Notes: generated by a model not told the origin, from the sequence alone. A stretch of 64,000 nucleotides of DNA from Bryoerythrophyllum caledonicum (GCA_963971425.1 OZ020523.1:10474867-10538866); one strand, 5' to 3'; shown: positions 11,775 to 23,712, counted from the first letter of the stretch. Numbers and translations are program-made.

Positions 11775-12764
11775 ATGGCCTCAGTTGTGGTTCTCACCGA
11801 TTTGCAAGTGCTCCCGGAGTCCGTGGAGCAATAGGTCGCCGAGAGTTACGGCGGAACCCCGAAGATCTTCACCAGTATTCAAGAAGCTGGTGAGTGAATC
11901 AGTAGTGTTGGATTTCTGGAGTTGGATTAAAAGTTCCTGGCTGACATGATGAATTTTCAACAGGCAAGCTTGAAGCTGCAACATCGTCGGTGGACACGGT
12001 GGTGTTGCTAATGCACACGTCAGGCCGCCATTCCCCAGTCTTCCTCTTGGAGGTTGCGCGCGTGCTCAAGCCAAGCGGTGACTTGCTGGTGCAGGAGCCG
12101 CTTCTGGCAGATGGTCAAGAGCACACGGTATGCAAACGTTCATTGAACTAGATGATCTAGTCTAAGGTTGTGTCACTAACAATGTTTTTATTTTGCAGTC
12201 GCCTCGCAAACGATGTCTGGGCTGGAGCGTAGCATGCAACTAGCTGGCTTCGTGGATTCTGAAGTTACGGACACTTTGGAGGTTGGAATGGAAGCGAGCA
12301 CCAACCTCGTCGCGGTAAGCTCTCGTGAAATCAATATTTCTCATTTTCTCACTGATTAGACTTACTCATCATGTGTTCATGTTGTTGCAGTTTAGGTAAG
12401 AGTCAAGAAACCTTCCTGGGACTCGGCGTTTGTATTCAAGAGCACGGAAAATCTGGTCATTAGTCAGAATGGGAAACCTCCCCATCAACAATTGATTTCT
12501 TCGTTGTATTTCCATGGAAGATAATGACAACGAAGTCCATATACTTGAGACAAACATTGTTTGTTTCTTAGTGATTGCTCTTCCTCAGAGCATGTTTTTC
12601 TTTAGATGCTACATCTTGTCTACTTTTCAGTTTTAACGAATTAGTGAAAATTGACGAAGTTGGAGTTTTTCATCTGAATGATGATGCAGATGACCTCATT
12701 TATGAAGACGCTCTAGATCATGATCTGCTGTTTGAGGAACATTCGGAGGCACCTGAGATGCCAG
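11775..12764 (+). pseudogene. DRE2: Anamorsin/DRE2 N-terminal fragment, copy A (broken)
   Basis: DRE2 (CIAPIN1) is a cytosolic Fe-S protein of the CIA assembly pathway, with an N-terminal methyltransferase-like domain, a linker and a C-terminal Cys-rich cluster domain. Exons 11775-11889, 11964-12127, 12199-12314, 12396 to about 12470 and 12645-12764 encode only the N-terminal domain and linker: ASVVVLTDLQVLPESVEQ, EVARVLKPSGDLLVQEP, MSGLERSMQLAGFVDSEVTD, VRVKKPSWDS and DDADDLIYEDALDHDLLFEE. Copy A is dead. Exon 1 has TAG where copy B has TGG (W). Exon 3 lacks 4 bp relative to copy B (frameshift). The exon 4 donor is GGAAAC where copy B has GTAAAC. The CIAPIN1 cysteines are absent. A hAT element sits 30 bp downstream of exon 5. 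Confidence 0.8.
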
Positions 12765-12957
12765 GTAATCGTCCACACATACATGCTTCCTTGTCAGGGT
12801 TACCAACCCGATGTCCTAAGGGGTCTGAGAGCGTCCTAGGACGAAGACGTCCTGACGTCACCTCGGACGCACCGTCCGGGGGGGGTAAAATGCATTTACG
12901 GAAGGCCCTAGTAAGTTTTCTGGACCGTCAGATTCAACGAAGTGCCACGCGGCCAGA

Positions 12958-13312
12958 TTGCAGCCGTCAAATTGTGCTAGGCCGTCCGATCGGTCGTTGC
13001 CGTCGGGGCTATCGGACGGCACCTCGGCCGTCCGATCGGGCGGACGGCTCACCAGCCGTCGGAGTGGCCATCCGATCGGTGGACGGCCCACCGGCCATCG
13101 GAGTGGGTGTCCGACTGGCCGTCCGATTGTTAGATGGTATGCCGGCCGTGAGAGTGGCTGTCCGATCAGCGGACGGCCCACCGACCGTCGGAGTGGGCGT
13201 CCGACTGGCCGTCCGATTGTTAGATGGTATGCCGGTCGTCAGATTGGTCGTCCGATTGTCGGACGGGCCATCGGCCGTCCGTCGGATTGGCCGTCCGATC
13301 GGTGGACGGCCC
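12958..13312. repeat. hAT left subterminal GC-rich array
   Basis: This is a dense array of CCGTCCG(A/T)TCGG, GGACGGCC and their complements, including a 90-bp tandem duplication (GAGTGGGTGTCCGACTGGCC at 13101 and GAGTGGGCGTCCGACTGGCC at 13191). A similar array occupies the right side at 18720-19540, and equivalents flank copy B's element. Clustered short motifs at both ends are typical of hAT transposase-binding regions; that role is inferred. The overlapping open frames, up to 259 codons, are composition artefacts. Confidence 0.75.
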
Positions 13313-14009
13313 GCCATTTTTTTGCACATCACACTCTTCTCTATGACCTGCTGATTCTATGTTGGTGTGGCAATTGCTCATCGGATGAAAATTGCATGAG
13401 TTATGAGCGGATGAACATTTCCGGCGGAATACTTCATCCGTTCATAAGTGCTTTGTCCTTTGTCGGATTGTCAGTTGCCACACCATTCTGGACTTGGCAG
13501 TATAATGTCCGGAGCGTAAAGCATTAAAATTATGGAATCCCATGTGAATGGCGAAGACAAATTTGTAATGGTTCAAAAACATTCCTTCGACTAATGGATC
13601 TTTCTTTTATTGAGATGTATTGATCATGCAAGACCTTGGTCTAATCCTCGAAGGAACAAATCACCCCTGGGGAGAAACTTTTCACTTGGTGCACGTTCCT
13701 ATGATTGTGATTTTAATTGGAATATTGCGGAATGTTAAACATAGATTTTCATAATGCAAGCTTAGTGGAAACATTAATTTTGTCCCACTTGGATTCCTAA
13801 AGAAAAAGCAATGCTCTTCTAATCACACATACTTTGACTCCGCGCAACTCCAAACATTTTGCTAGAAGCTTCCATCGATTTTAAGAGTCTTTGTATTACT
13901 AGATCGTACCTAGGTTTCTTAAAAACGTCAATAAATATTTCATGCCTTCAATGAAAGATCTAATTTTCAAGCAACGTAAAAAATGTTCACACATTTCTGG
14001 GTAGTGTAA
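13313..14009. other. Segment of hAT A absent from hAT B
   Basis: About 700 bp lies between the left GC array and the shared interior (GTGTAAAGAGAACCACTAAT, about 14008 here and 35569 in copy B) and is missing in B. It contains CGGATGAA / TTCATCCG motifs and CTTTGTCGGATTGTCAG, which recur in diverged form at about 17640-17810 (CTTTGTCGGATTCTCAG). The recurrence suggests an internal duplication or a nested older repeat. No coding potential. Confidence 0.6.
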
Positions 14010-16443
14010 AGAGAACCACTAATAATTTTGGACATTTTTACATCTTTGGGTTTAGATTTTTGTAAGGTTTAAAACGGGTCAACTCACAAAACACCAAGAC
14101 TCACACATATTCTCCTTTTGATTCTAAACTCATTTCTCGGATGGTCTAGCATCTATTGTATTTTAGTTTAACTCTAATTTCTATACAAAAACTCTCTTGC
14201 ATCAACAAAACTTAAGTTTAACCCAAACTCTTAAGAATTTAAGGTTGTTATGCATCCCTCTAAAGGAACAAAGTATTCTTTAAACCCAAGGACTAAGTGC
14301 CTAGATGGAACATTATTCCTTTATCAATTGTGCATGTGGTCAACTGTGAAGACTCTTAATCCATGCCTAGATAGACCGATGGAAGATTCCATTGAATTTC
14401 AATACAAATCATTAATTATGTTCTTCTTAGAAATCAAAACGAAATGCGATTGATCCACCTTGAGGAATTGAGTGTAATGGAAATTATAAATTCATTTGTC
14501 TTTACACTTGTCATAAAACACAATTGCGATTAATCTACCTTAAGGAGTCTCTCCTTTCTAGGTTAGACTTAATTCAACTTATTAACATGCACATAACACT
14601 CTTACCATGCTATGCATCAAGGAATGCATCTCTCTTGATAATTTTTTTATCATTAGTATTAAAAATTACTCTTACTCTTGTGCATTTTTAATTTTCAACA
14701 CTCAAATTTAAATCTTTATAAAGTGACAAGTGCCCATGCATTCCTGGAAGTATTGCATTAGGTCACTGATTACACATTAACACACACACATGAATATCTC
14801 ATTTATGAGATTACTCCTTAAACATCTACAATGCCACTTAAAGCTTCAATCAAATCATACTCTTACTTGCACTCAAGTTTTACATTAATTTAATTCAATC
14901 ACACTCACATCTCATCACAATGTTTATAATTAATCTTCATACACACAAAATTGTATTAGTTAGACAAATTAGAGTATTTCTCTAATTTATAATGAAGTAC
15001 TAATATTCAATGTATTACAAATTACTCAATTCACAAAATCAAGACAATAATTACACAATGAATAATCACATATATCAATCATAAATCCAATACATATAGC
15101 AACAATTACTCTTACAAACTCAAGAGTTTCACAAAAAAACTAGCTTCCAAAGGTAGGACACGCTCCAATCTTTAACATGGTAGTGGTGGAATTATTGTCT
15201 TTCCAACGCTATGTATAATCTAAATTTTAGGGAAGACACCTCTTGAAAAGAGGTGTGTATTATAAGTACTTTAACTTCTACAACCGTTCATTAAATGGAT
15301 GCACCTCTTCATATCTTAACTAACTTTTAATGAACTCTTGGCTTAATATGTATTTTAGCTATTTTAACCAATTGATATGAACTTTTAACACTAATTACTA
15401 ATTTTTGAATATATACACAACCCTTACTACACCTAAAATTTTGAAAAGAGCTATTTTTAATGGTTCGGCACTACGGTTTTATTTTACTATATGATGCGTT
15501 ATATGTCATCCTTTTTACTGTTGGGATTCTCAGTTTATGGCAAATTAGGTACACCACAAAAATAAATAAAAATAAATATATAATAATAGTATTTGAACCC
15601 CAATCCCTTCCACAATGTTTTTGAATATTTTGCACCCATCATATTTCTCTTTGATTTTTCTTGCAAGGACCAAACATTGTATATCAAATTTTTGCACAAA
15701 ATTTGATTCTAATCTGAAGCATGAAATTTACATCACAAGAATTCAAAAGGAGATGATCCTTAAAATACATAGAAGTGAAAAAAAACCTTGTTTTTTGCTT
15801 CAAAATATATAATCTCTCAATCCATACCATCAACTTTCATGAAATTTTGAAAGCATGTTATTCTAAATGTGAGGGTTAAAGTAGAGCTTCAAGCTTTTTT
15901 TCCCCTCATTTCTTTTTGCACAAAGTAAATGTACATTCTAAAGTAAACGTGCATTTTAATGACAAATACTCAGAATTTTAGGGGTTCACCTTGCAAAAAA
16001 AACTTAATGATAATGTATCGATAGGAAAGTTTTTCCAACTTATATGAGATGATGTGGTCAAAATTTTGTGAAATTTAACCACTTGAATTGAAAGATGGTC
16101 GCAGTGAAGGTAAACATAATAAACCTTGTAAAGTACACTTAGGCTTTCAGGGGTTAAACTTATATGATGCAAGAGTAAGATGAGTTTAGATTCTTGTTAC
16201 AGATGTTGCCAATAGTTTTTCCAACAATAACTATTATTGTGGTCTTTCTGAGGAAAACAATAAAAATAATTATTCTAAATAATCATTGTTTTCTCCTTGA
16301 ACACACAATCTATTTAAATCAATAGTAATAGCCAAATAGGTGCAAGAGTGATATTCCATACTACATGTTTATCGATATGCAATTCAAGCATGAATATATA
16401 CAAATTTTGATGGTGGTTGGTTCTCAAAATACATCTTGCTTAA

Positions 16444-17351
16444 CCCCTAAAGGACCAAACGTCCCCCCGGGGTCATTTTGGATTTTGGGCATGTACCTAC
16501 AATTCGAAAAAAAATCCTCTTTAATTCAACTTTTTTTCAAGATAGTATCTGATAAGAGCTTCGCGGAGATATTTTTTTATTTATTTTTGGATTTGTGGTT
16601 TGAAAGTTTGTACCACTTAAAGCCAAAAGTGGGACTTCGGGCACCTCCAAAATTTTTGACAAAAGTTTCTATTGACATTGAGATTTTTCACACATGTAAA
16701 GAATATTTCCTTCTTTGGAAATTTTCAAAAAAAAATCTTGTCTTTAGTGTAAAAAGTCAAACATTTTCACACATTGTCGGGCAACGGGGGAAAAAAACTT
16801 CATCTTTTCTACATAAAACCTAGAGATCTTCATATTTTTCACTTTTTTTTTTTCAACAACAATATATGGTGAAAACCTTCTTGTTGACCGTTTGGATTAT
16901 CATCTGAATACATACGTAGTTCACAAAAAAATAAAATGTGAAATGTCAATTTTTGAACCTCCACTCCTTGCACACTTGTTTTGAATATGCTACACCCCTT
17001 TTTTACCTCTAGAAATTGGTGTGTAGGGTAACAACATCATGCTTAAGACAATGGTAAAAGATTTAGACCTTGTACAATGCAAAAATTTGATATAAAATGA
17101 TGTCAAAGTCAGCTGATCTACTCAACGCAGGGATGAAAATGAACCATTGTTTTGACTTTAAACACTAAAATCTATCAATCCGTGCGGTGGATTGCAACCA
17201 AAATCTGATGGCATGTTTATATGGAAATCTATTTTAAGATCTTACGGTTGAAAATCCAAAATTAATTTTAAAATGTGAATTTCATGTATCTTTTTGATAG
17301 TGGTAGTTTTGGACTCGTTTTAGAGCGAATTAGGTCGTGGTCCTTTAGGGG
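16444..17351. mobile_element. piggyBac-like MITE, copy 2 (nested in the hAT)
   Basis: A 908-bp AT-rich element has perfect 14-bp terminal inverted repeats, CCCCTAAAGGACCA at 16444 and TGGTCCTTTAGGGG ending at 17351. It is flanked by TTAA at 16440-16443 and 17352-17355. The orthologous position in duplication copy B (39031-39045) reads TTGCTTAATATGTAA, with a single TTAA and no insert, giving a precise empty site. TTAA target duplication and CCC termini are diagnostic of piggyBac. No transposase is encoded. It is related in sequence to 4240-5161. Confidence 0.88.
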
Positions 17352-18719
17352 TTAATATGTAAATTTCGGAATACATGCCACTGCCATACCTAACTATAGA
17401 AGATCTAGCCATTACCTTTTGCCACTACGACTATACCCGTACATTTTAATAAAATGCGGCACTATTAATTATATTATGGCATTCTAAGAATAAAAAAGTG
17501 GTCCACATGCAATGATTTAAGCTTATGAGCTCAACCTTGTAGTCTATTTCTAAGTTTTGAGATATCTATCATAAGTGCTTTTGAGGGCTTTCACGCTCTT
17601 ATTTTTACATGTTCATTCCAAGATGGTATGGCAACAGTCCATTGGATAACTAATGGATGCGTCAAATGCAGATGAAATCTTTCAATGGAGTACTTCATCC
17701 ATTTAGAAGTCACTGGTTCTTTGTCGGATTCTCAGATGCCATACCATTCTGAAATTGGCAATATAAATTATAATGTCAAGAGCATTGTGTATTAGAAATA
17801 TGGACTTTTATATGAACAAAGAAGTCAGATTCTACCGGTTCAACACTTCATCTTTTAACTTATACTCTCCTTTTTTTTGATTCCAAGTGTGTTTAGAAAG
17901 TTCAACCTTGGTTCAAACCCCCAACTTCCAATTCTATTTGGAACACAAATATTGCCATCCCAAAATTGTGTAGAGTTTGGGAATATTTTAAGACATTGCT
18001 AATGTAATTACATTGTTTGTAGAACATTATGGACATTATGATTTTGGAAAGTATCATTTAACACTTGCACCTCTCTCCAAGTTCCAAATTTACTACATAC
18101 ATCCTTGCCAAAATAATTACTCCTTTCAAATTCTATGTTGGAAACGTTAGAATGTATAAAAATTTCTCATTCCACACATCCACTTATACTTAAAAATAAG
18201 CAATCAAGTTTATTTAGAAACAAGTAACATAAAATGAATACTTTTTGTTTACATTGACATGGCCGCAATGTGGAAAAAAACATCCACTAGGAGATCTTAA
18301 AAAATGACCTTGATCAATCGACTCAAGGCCAGTCGGTCAGCACATGGTGGTCGACCGCCATGCCGTCCGCCTCTAGAGCTTGGCGGACGGCCACGAAGCC
18401 ACGAAGCCTCAAATTTCAGCAACTCCCTTTCCTCTCCTCTACTTCTCTTTGGCAACACGGAAGCGGTTTGGAACATTACTTTTTTGGATAGATAGACATT
18501 GTATGTGCACTCTAAATTAGGAGAAAGAGTCACGTGCATTACTAGTCAGAAGAATGTCTCAAAGATATTATGCGAATATATATGAATATTCCATTTCAAA
18601 TATCCTATGCACTTGGAAACATATGAAGAATAGAACTTGTGAATAGTAGTTTCACTTAAAGTAGACTACACAAGAAATCTAGATTCATTTTTCTCCATTA
18701 CTAAACCACAAGCCTATTA

Positions 18720-19540
18720 GAATGGCCATCCACCCCGCCGTCCCTCGCGAGCATTTGGGTGCTTCCCTCCGCTGTCCGCCTCTCCAACTGCTACTTCTCA
18801 CTACACGAGGGTTCGCCCTGCGGACTCTATGGCCGACCGCCGCTCGGTCGACTCTTGGCCGTCCGACCCACCGATTGTCTGGCCGTCCGCCCGGCGGTCG
18901 GCCTTAGGCGTCCGCCGGAGCGGCTGACTCCCTAGCCGTCCGCACCGGTTTTTTGGCCATAACTCCCTCAATTTTGGGAGTTTTTAAACGTGTAATATAC
19001 CATTCAAAGCGCCTTAAAAATGCGCTTTCAACAGTGTATAGCACGCAGCGGACGCCCAAGGGCCGTCCGCACGGCGGTCGGCCCTCACCCGTCTGCACGG
19101 GTTTTTTGGCCATAACTCCCTCAGTTTTGAAAGTTTTTGAACGTGTAATATACCGTTGAAAGCGTCTTGAAAATGTGCTTCCAACGGAATACAGCGCGTA
19201 GCAGACGGCCGAGCGCCGACCACGATTCGGACAACCAAGCGGACGGCTGACGGCCGACTGCCATTCGGACGGCCGATCGGACGGCCAAAACGCCGACCGC
19301 CATTCGGACGGCCGGGCGGATGGCCAAGTGTCGACCGCCATTCAAACGGCCAAGCGCCGACCGCAATTCGGACGGCCTAGCGGTCGGCACCGACCGACCA
19401 CCGAGCGGTCGTGGCGGGCGGACGGCGGGGCGGACGCCACTAACCGACCATCGGGCGGTCGCGACGGGCGGACGGAGGGTGGTCGCATCTGGCTGCCGAG
19501 TGGTCAGCCGAGGCTGCGGACGGCTATTTACCCCCGGATA
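18720..19540. repeat. hAT right subterminal GC-rich array
   Basis: Interspersed CCGTCCG, CGGACGGCC and GACCGCCATTCGGACGG motifs alternate with two copies of a more AT-rich block, TTTTTTGGCCATAACTCCCT (at about 18950 and 19092). Copy B has one such block (about 40577) and a shorter array. The long minus- and plus-strand ORFs here overlap in several frames, as expected from biased composition. Confidence 0.75.
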
Positions 19541-19738
19541 AATTGACGAAACTCGTCATGTCACCGAACGTCCTGAAAGGCCCGAGGACGTCCTCCGTCC
19601 TGACGTCCGGACGTCGAGCGTCCTGACAACCCTGTTCTTCGTTCATCAACTCTAGACAGAATGGGTGCCCTATACCTGCCTGGGAAAATTGTGCCTAGAG
19701 AGTTTTTGAGGGTTTACTTTTCAATTTGAAAGAATAAG

Positions 19739-19868
19739 GGAAAATTGACAAAGTTGGAGTTGTGTATCTAACCAGGCGAGGATGATGCAGAAGTTCTCAT
19801 TTATGAAGATGTTGTATCTGATCAGGATCTGCTTGTTGAGGAAGATTTGCAGGCACCTCAGATGCCAG
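19739..19868 (+). pseudogene. Duplicated DRE2 linker exon, copy A
   Basis: This exon-like segment resembles the DRE2 exon at 12645-12764: KIDKVGV, then after a frame slip EDDAEVLIYED, SDQDLLVEEDLQAPQMPG, ending in a GTAAAT donor. It looks like a tandem exon duplication. In copy B the two exons are 126 bp apart (41648-41767 and 41894-42023). In copy A the hAT separates them by 7 kb. Confidence 0.6.
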
Positions 19869-20034
19869 GTAAATTACTTGCTTCGTTCCTGAATTTCTCA
19901 GTGCAGCACCATACTTGCCTAGAAAAATCATGAAATTATTCTTACTGATAAAACTAGTCACATCTCTCAGTATGAATGGGAAAGACATGGAATGCACTCA
20001 AATACTGATGGAATTTAATGTGGATGTTGTTCAG

Positions 20035-20508
20035 TGAATCCAGAGCTGGGTTTTTTTGCCAGCCTACTCAGTGCAAAGGTTGGGTAGCAAGATATTATGG
20101 AAAATTGTCAGTTCTGCTGGAATAAGTCACAGTACTGCCGCTCATTCTTTTGCATGGCTTGCAAATATGGCGGCCAGTGCAAGCTGTGTTTCAAGTGTTA
20201 TGAACTTCATTGGGATCATCAACGTCTCCGTTTCTACAAAGTGGAAGGGAGAACGGCCGTTGACCTCCATGAGCTTCGCCACTACCTCACCTCTTCGCAG
20301 CTCAAGCATCTTGACAAGCGGGAGGATAAGATCTTCACGGACCCGGGCGTAGGTGGGTAGGGTCGGGGCAAGTCTTCTTGTGAGACTTGCTGTTCTGAAT
20401 TGTATGACATGAAGGCCAATGTTTGCTTCCTTCGGTGCCTAAACTTGGAAGGCGGAGAAGATGGTATCCTGAAGCACACGACTGAGCCTGTTGAATACAG
20501 ATGCCGCA
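20035..20508 (+). pseudogene. PLATZ zinc-binding domain exon, copy A
   Basis: After an acceptor (TTCAG) the exon encodes a PLATZ-like zinc-binding module: CQFCWNKSQYCRSFFCMACK, then CKLCFKCYELHWDHQRLRFY, TAVDLHELRHYL, then CETCCSELYD and VCFLRCLNLEGG. The order C..C, FC..C, C..C..H..H, followed by a second C..C cluster, matches plant AT-rich sequence- and zinc-binding proteins. Copy A has a TAG at about 20087 (CAG in copy B) and a TAG at about 20358 (CAG in B). Splice phase allows joining to the DRE2-like exon upstream. Pseudogene, or a chimera that never matured. Confidence 0.65.
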
Positions 20509-21129
20509 GTGAGTACTTTCCAACCATTCTATTCTCATTTTATATTTGTATTCCTTTTATTATTTATTGACTAGCTGGACGTGTGGACGTGTGGACAGAA
20601 TGTGGACAGACTACAAGAGTCATTCTAGGAGACATGATTCAATGTTCAAGTTGTGCTTTTCGCATCCTCCACCGTCGCATGTAGCCTTAGTACTCAAATC
20701 ATGTAGTTGCATGCACTACAACAGTCAGCGGAGAGGCATTATTTTGTGATTACTGTATAGTCCAAACCAGGCTTAAAGCAGTCAACTGGACAGAACCAGA
20801 GCAGTAGTAGTAGCTTGACTAGCTAGCTTTTTTTGTCTGCATTATGTACCTATTTCTATCACAGGTTCTAGCTTGGCTGGGAGTAGACAACGTCATTGCA
20901 TAAGGCTTTGTGTTTCTGGTGGTGCCAGACCATCATTCATGTGATAATTCATGTACTCTACATTTTTACGAATTGAACAACTCATCGGTGAGTTAACGTT
21001 GTAGCGTGTGATACTTGGATACTGTTTTGGAATGATGTCTACCACAGTGACGAAGAGTATACAATATTTGAAAAGTACAAACAACACCGAGTATCATGTG
21101 CCTCCAATATGTTTCTTCTGCAATATGTT
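20509..21129. other. 3' flank of the PLATZ exon to the end of duplication copy A
   Basis: There may be a further small PLATZ exon at 20575-20640, but no motif proves it. No other gene was recognised. Confidence 0.35.
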
Positions 21130-23712
21130 TGTGGTGTATGATAATTGCCGCTTTTACATTGAAATGTTTGGGCGGATCAACGTAGCGGAGTTCCAGAGGC
21201 AATCATATTCTATTATGGAGGAGGATTTGAGGAAGCTCCGTCAGATTTGGGATCTATACGGGAGGCTTGAAAGCACACTAAGTGCGGACAATGCACGTAG
21301 AGCTGTTGCTTTGGTGAGTGCGGCAAGTGCAGTGCATAAATTGCTCAAGGAGGATGGAGTTGTCACGGTGAAGAGGTTGGCCGAAGACATGGAGGATCTG
21401 ACCAATTATGCATGGAATCCGAGCAATGATTGCTTTGAAGCTATCATTCAAGTATGCAAGGACTACGAAGACGACATTATCTTTTACAGCAAAGAGGAAG
21501 AGGACAAGTAGAAGGACATGGCGAGGAAGAAAGAGCTCGATCCAAATATGGACGTACGACCAACATGAAAGGAGATGACCGAGAATTGGTTGAGGCTGTC
21601 AGATCGGGTTCCAAGTCCATATTATCTTCGGTTGGCAAAGTCTGCTGCAGCGAAGCCGGTGAAGGAGGACAGAGTAAGACCTCGTCAAACATATTACTTC
21701 AATGGTGTGAAAGACTCGAATCCACATCCTCGTATGATTGTCGGTGTGGTTGACCGATATCAGAGACGAGAAGCTATGAAGAATTCCATCCGTTGATTGA
21801 TGGTAAAGAACAAGGAAAGTACACCTAATTCCATGGAGGAGTTCTTTTGTATCCGTATAGGGAAGTATTTTCCGACGAATAACAAACAACTTGATACCTT
21901 TGGAAAACTTTTGAATGCTACCACAAAAAAAACTTGGACTGCTCATCTGTGGGGGAAGGTGCCTAAACTAGAAGACATAGGCTACCTCATCTCCATTTCC
22001 ATCAGGTTTCATTATGGTGACATTGTAGCAGGGGGGCGTGGATACATTGGACTGTCCGTGGAAGTGGGAGGGTTAACTACTGCTAATTAGGAATGGTAGA
22101 TGGAAGTCGAAAGACTGGACCAGAACGACACAAAGAATCTTCTTTCGGTTCGGTGTAGAAGAGGGTTATTCCGCTCCGACAATATAGAGTTGGGGAAACC
22201 ATGTTTGTAGATGATTAATTGTCGGCGTGGCAGTGGGAGGCATGGAGATGGTCATTGGGGAGACAATCAGTTATTTGCAGCTTTTGCACAGCTGACATTA
22301 TGGATGGCATATATTGAACGATGGAACGTCATTTTCTTGTTACCTACGGCCGTGTATGCGAACGAAAAGTTTTTCACAAAGGTGAAGCTTCCAGAGGGAT
22401 GTACTATGCGACGTGAATGTTGGACATTTGATCCCAACTCGGTTAATCTCTATGCTCTCGGTTTTACAGAGAATGAGCATCTGAAGCAAGTAGTACAACC
22501 AATTGGCGATGTTGTGATTTGTATGCAACACCCTGTGGATACTTCTCTTGGCCCGAACTATGTTTCTGGAGACCTTCCACTTCCACTTGTATTCTTCGAT
22601 CATTGGAGTGAGGCACGTCAACCATGTAAAGTTGATTCACTTGAGAGATCTCCATCAGAGTTGGCAAGACTAGTGGGCTCTTACTTGCCCCGTGGTTGGG
22701 GTTTAGTGGCGTGTAATATGTCTACGGCCATTTCCTTGATCCTTCAAGGAGATTTCCAGGGATGTGAGACTTTTATCATTGACGATTATACATACAGAGT
22801 TTCATTCATGTACAATGAGTTGTTCGACAATTTTCAAGGACAACTCTTGGTCATGACTGGTGGAACAAGTAATGATTGCAATATCGTACATGATACTGAA
22901 GAGGTGGTTGGTAGATGCAAGAATGAAGACGGCAATGAGGATGGAGGTGGTTTACATGAGAGATTGCCATGTTCAGGTACCACTGAAAATTTCCTCATCT
23001 TGCAGTAGCCCGAGATACAGGACTTCAGACACAGATGAAGTGAACTAGTCTCCTCCAAGACAGAGGATTCCATCAATGCAGCGGACGGTGGGATTTACTT
23101 CAGGGGAGACGTCTACAACACCTACAAAGAGGATGCAAGATACCAATGTAGTGGATGTTAGTTTGGCGGCAGTGGCAGGAGAAGGGTGTACATTTGATGG
23201 TCTTAGATTGGAGATGGAGGAAGAAGAATTGGACTCATTGAAATTTTTTTCGGTGCAGACGAGGATTCCACAGCCTTCAATGCTTTCTTAATCAGAGCCA
23301 GTATCGGAGACACATGAGACGTTCGGAGTTACTCAGAGTGATATCGGACCAAGTTTGCCTTCTGTTCCAAGATTTAGCGTATCCGAGGACATCATTGCAT
23401 TTCAAAGGGCCTGCTCCTTTGAGCGACAGATGTGCTTCAATACAAAAGATGGCTTTTTCTACAATGATGATAGCGTAAGGCATACGCGGGAGGGTGTTCC
23501 TGGCAATTACCGATATGCTAAGTGCGCGTCCATTGGCATCGAAAATATGGAAGATCGTCCAGTGCACGGTCATGAATTGTTCGCTATGGTAGGTAGTGCT
23601 ATTGGACACGTGGACTGATTCTTTGCGCCAGAAGATGAGCTCTGAGCCCTGGAGCTACATACTATAGTAGAGCATGCACGTAGTTTAGGTGGCAAGTACG
23701 TTAGTATAATGC
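21130..23712 (+). pseudogene. Long decayed reading frame of unknown function
   Basis: One reading frame continues from about 21130 to about 22985, interrupted only by isolated stops at about 21509, 21566, 21794, 22088, 22097 and 22208. It then shifts frame and continues, with stops at about 23289, 23616 and 23642. The joined product would be about 850 residues: a helical acidic N-terminal part (LRKLRQIWDLYGRLESTLSA, ...CKDYEDDIIFYSKEEEDK), a middle with LRLAKSAAAKPVKEDRVR, a conserved-looking core (GGRGYIGLSVEVGG, WGDNQLFAAFAQLTLWMAYI, RECWTFDPNSVNLYALGFTE, LARLVGSYLPRGWGLVACN) and an acidic/Ser-rich tail. I do not recognise the family. It resembles an ORF of a large DNA transposon or a multi-copy plant gene. 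Several stops could be C-to-T changes from CAG or CGA. The block lies immediately outside copy A's right border and is absent after copy B. Confidence 0.55.

Larger units (their letters stand above)
12795..19634. mobile_element. Non-autonomous hAT-type element, copy A (6.84 kb)
   Basis: The element starts CAGGGTTACCAA and ends GACAACCCTG, so the inverted termini are CAGGGTT(A/G)(C/T)CA. It is flanked by 8-bp direct repeats, TTCCTTGT (12787-12794) and TTCTTCGT (19635-19642; two C/T differences). The same intron in copy B (about 41788-41803) has the uninterrupted sequence GCTTCCTTGTTCATCAAC. CAGGG termini plus an 8-bp target duplication point to the hAT superfamily. GC-rich subterminal arrays flank an AT-rich interior of several kb. 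No transposase ORF is present, so it depends on another element. A piggyBac-like MITE is nested at 16444-17351. Confidence 0.82.
8338..21118 (+). repeat. Segmental duplication, copy A
   Basis: This 12.8-kb block is repeated in direct orientation as copy B (31321-43273) at roughly 95-98% identity by eye. It contains the DUF1537 fragment, a non-coding stretch, the DRE2 fragment, a large hAT element, a second DRE2-type exon and the PLATZ domain. Differences are point changes, small indels and the insertions described separately. Left junction: ...GTT|AGTATACCTTTG. Right junction: ...CCAATATGTTTCTTC|TGC. I saw no Helitron-type CTRR terminus, hairpin or target duplication at the block ends. Confidence 0.9.

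Noticed and set aside
12575..13527. ORFs of 259, 189 and 107 codons on both strands
   Set aside because: They lie over the hAT left GC-rich array (Arg/Pro/Gly repeats in several frames at once). The first also reads through a DRE2 exon and across the transposon border.
18904..19546. Overlapping GC-rich ORFs on both strands near 19 kb and again near 40.4-41.0 kb
   Set aside because: Subterminal hAT repeats; frames conflict and are not conserved between the two element copies.
8338..21118. Helitron explanation for the duplicated gene-fragment block
   Set aside because: No 5' TC / 3' CTRR end, no subterminal hairpin and no A-T insertion context at either border. Kept only as a possibility for capture in general.
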